In this document: positions 62,425 to 64,000 of the stretch, piece after piece
Layout: the number at the start of each line of letters is the position of its first letter
How positions within the stretch are numbered: position 1 is the stretch's first letter
Assembly: GCF_024159265.1 (NCBI RefSeq)
Contig: NZ_JAMYWY010000001.1
Span: forward strand, 2,790,001-2,854,000
Origin: Paenibacillus sp. 1781tsa1
Lineage (GTDB): Bacteria > Bacillota > Bacilli > Paenibacillales > Paenibacillaceae
DNA: 64,000 bases
Reading direction: 5' to 3'
Notes under the pieces: model-generated
What the model was told of the DNA's origin: nothing
The model's database searches: none
The model's input: only the letters and a program-made list of their open reading frames with translations
Made by a program: the position numbers and the translations under genes

Positions 62425-64000
62425 ATGAGATTATTTCAAAGACGTAAGGCAGGCAAGGCAAGTTCAATCCTCGCAGTGGTAACAGCATTCACTCTATTAT
62501 TATCTGCATGTTCGTCAGGAAGCGAATCAACATCTTCATCTGGAGAGTCGGGTTCGGGGGAAAAAACGACTTTGAAAGTAGAAATCTTCGACCGCGGAAA
62601 TACTCCGGCGGGCTACACCATTTCGGACAGTTATCTAACTCGCTTCATACAAGAGAAGTTCGGTGATCCAAACAACATTGATGTTCAGTTTGTTCCGGTA
62701 CCACGTTCGGAGGAAGTACAGAAACTTAACGTCCTGATGGCGAGTGGATCTGAAGTACCTGATATCGTATTTACCTACGACTCGGGAACATTCAACCGAT
62801 ATGCAGAGCAAGGAGGTCTGACTGAACTTACGGATCTGATCAATCAAAGCGGTCCTAACCTGAAGAAGTTCCTGGGAGATGAAACGCTGGCTTACGGTCA
62901 ATACGATGGTCAACAGTTTGCGGTTCCAGGTAAACGTCTTGTACTTGGCAAGTACGCATCCTATGTTCGTCAGGACTGGCTGGATGCACTCGGACTGCCT
63001 TCACCTCAGACAGCTGAGGAGTTGCATACAACACTGAAGGCCTTTAAGGAAAAAGATCCAGGTAAGGTGGGCACAGGACTTATCCCAATGGGGATGTCGA
63101 TTGCCTCGGCTCAATATGAACCACTCATCTGGTCATTCATTGAACCACTGACGGAAGAACAAAAATATACGTTAACACAACAACTGGGTTCCAATGACTA
63201 TCCAACGTTGTTGCCTGGTTTCAAAGACGCCCTGAAATATATGAACACACTTTATAATGAAGGATTAATGAGCAAGGACTTTGGACTAGATAAAGACAAG
63301 AAAAAGCTGTGGGAAGATGTATCTAACGGCAAAGTTGGATTCTACACAGAGGATGCAGGGGAGATTTACATCTCCGGTACGTACAAAAACCTGCAAACCA
63401 ATCAACCTGGTGCAGTGATCACACCGATTGATGCATTCAAAAACTCCGAAGGCAAATTCGCCAAACCGGCATATGCACCCAATGCAATGTATGTCATGAT
63501 TCCAAAATCAAGCAAAAATGCGGAAGCAGCGATGAAGTACCTGGATTGGATGGCTTCAGGCAACAACTTGTTCGACCTGCAATTCGGTGTTGAAAATGAG
63601 AACTATGAACTTGTGGATGGTGTACCACTGATCAAAGATGATGCTTCTCCTGAAATCGCAGGTCGTATCTATAATTCCGGTGACATTGCCATTATCGTCA
63701 ATGGTAAATATGTTGGGGATGACAAGAAAAATGAAGAGGCTTATGTCGTACAGGTAGAGTCGAAGTATCGGGATGACATGCGCAAGTCGGTAGTAATCTC
63801 GAACACGGATACCATTCAACCAGTACGCTTCTCCAAACCGATTGATGCAGAAGCGCGCTACGGTAACGGCCTGAAAGACAAGTTCATGGAGTTCTTCGTG
63901 AAAACAACCATTTCCAAACCAGCTGATTTTGAAGCTACGTATGACAGCATGATGAAGGATTACATGGCGAGCGGTGGTCAAGCAATCCTGGATGAACGTA
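62425..64000 (+). CDS. LplA-type extracellular solute-binding lipoprotein (3' truncated by window edge)
   Basis: Carbohydrate ABC transporter binding protein, open from ATG 62425 to the window end (at least 525 aa). The signal peptide ends in LLSAC with lipid Cys29, followed by a Ser/Glu linker, then KVEIFDRGNTPAGYTISDSYLTRFI, which opens a large SBP fold, with FVPVPRSEEVQKLNVLMASG and PDIVFTYDSGTFNRYAEQGGLTEL as the usual first-lobe motifs. AGGGGAAAGG precedes the ATG. The length fits the LplA/YtcQ family, so only a short C-terminus is missing. Permease genes probably follow outside the window. Regulation by the AraC sensor at 59176 is likely. Confidence 0.93.
   Translation, partial: MRLFQRRKAGKASSILAVVTAFTLLLSACSSGSESTSSSGESGSGEKTTLKVEIFDRGNTPAGYTISDSYLTRFIQEKFGDPNNIDVQFVPVPRSEEVQKLNVLMASGSEVPDIVFTYDSGTFNRYAEQGGLTELTDLINQSGPNLKKFLGDETLAYGQYDGQQFAVPGKRLVLGKYASYVRQDWLDALGLPSPQTAEELHTTLKAFKEKDPGKVGTGLIPMGMSIASAQYEPLIWSFIEPLTEEQKYTLTQQLGSNDYPTLLPGFKDALKYMNTLYNEGLMSKDFGLDKDKKKLWEDVSNGKVGFYTEDAGEIYISGTYKNLQTNQPGAVITPIDAFKNSEGKFAKPAYAPNAMYVMIPKSSKNAEAAMKYLDWMASGNNLFDLQFGVENENYELVDGVPLIKDDASPEIAGRIYNSGDIAIIVNGKYVGDDKKNEEAYVVQVESKYRDDMRKSVVISNTDTIQPVRFSKPIDAEARYGNGLKDKFMEFFVKTTISKPADFEATYDSMMKDYMASGGQAILDER

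Overview
The window looks like a chromosomal segment of a Paenibacillus-type Firmicute. The signs are strong AGGAGG-type ribosome binding sites with some TTG/GTG starts, many U-tailed intrinsic terminators, a des-desKR membrane-fluidity operon, Mrp antiporter genes, an LplA-type lipoprotein and a YjcZ-type spore peptide. This is inferred from gene content and style. I saw no rRNA, tRNA, CRISPR array, prophage or complete insertion sequence.

Layout. 1-8018: a GH13 alpha-glucosidase cut by the window edge, a metallo-hydrolase, a DAACS symporter, then the trehalose genes treC-treP behind a TreR-like operator, with no treR in view. 8095-9435: two inverted-repeat elements around a small alpha/beta hydrolase. 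9474-18563: a cysteine-cluster protein, a small membrane protein, AbrB-like, MFS and O-methyltransferase genes divergent from a LysR regulator, a DUF1275 protein, a hydrolase, and a small alarmone synthetase next to a Bcr/CflA transporter. 18656-27478: a Pro/Gly-rich protein, an iron-type lipoprotein behind a Fur box, a flavin reductase, a type III polyketide synthase with an MMPL exporter, and two esterases. 27614-33525: an mrp operon (A+B fused, C, D, E, F, G) on the minus strand. 33822-37297: two diguanylate cyclases flanking an unknown protein. 37542-45931: a giant DUF11-repeat gene, apparently split in two in the middle of a repeat. 46083-50764: YolD-like and YjcZ small proteins, an APC exporter, ferritin, a polysaccharide deacetylase and a lipoprotein. 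50941-55034: desR, desK, des and a YitT protein. 55566-64000: a probable sugar locus with two ROK proteins, an MFS transporter, a membrane-bound AraC sensor-regulator and an LplA-type lipoprotein that runs off the edge.

How genes work together. TreP imports and phosphorylates trehalose and TreC cleaves trehalose-6-phosphate. DesK and DesR sense membrane order and switch on Des through palindromes upstream of des. The Mrp subunits form one cation/proton antiporter. The polyketide synthase and MMPL protein probably make and export a lipid-like product.

The most notable observations are: the DUF11 gene broken within repeat 15 of 19, with two repeat types alternating; two genes (desK and the DUF11 gene) whose Shine-Dalgarno sites point to ATT start codons, with the desK case restoring the B. 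subtilis numbering of His188; a roughly 218-bp inverted-repeat element at 8095-8312; and a dispersed inverted-repeat family with one full, one internally deleted and one single-end copy.
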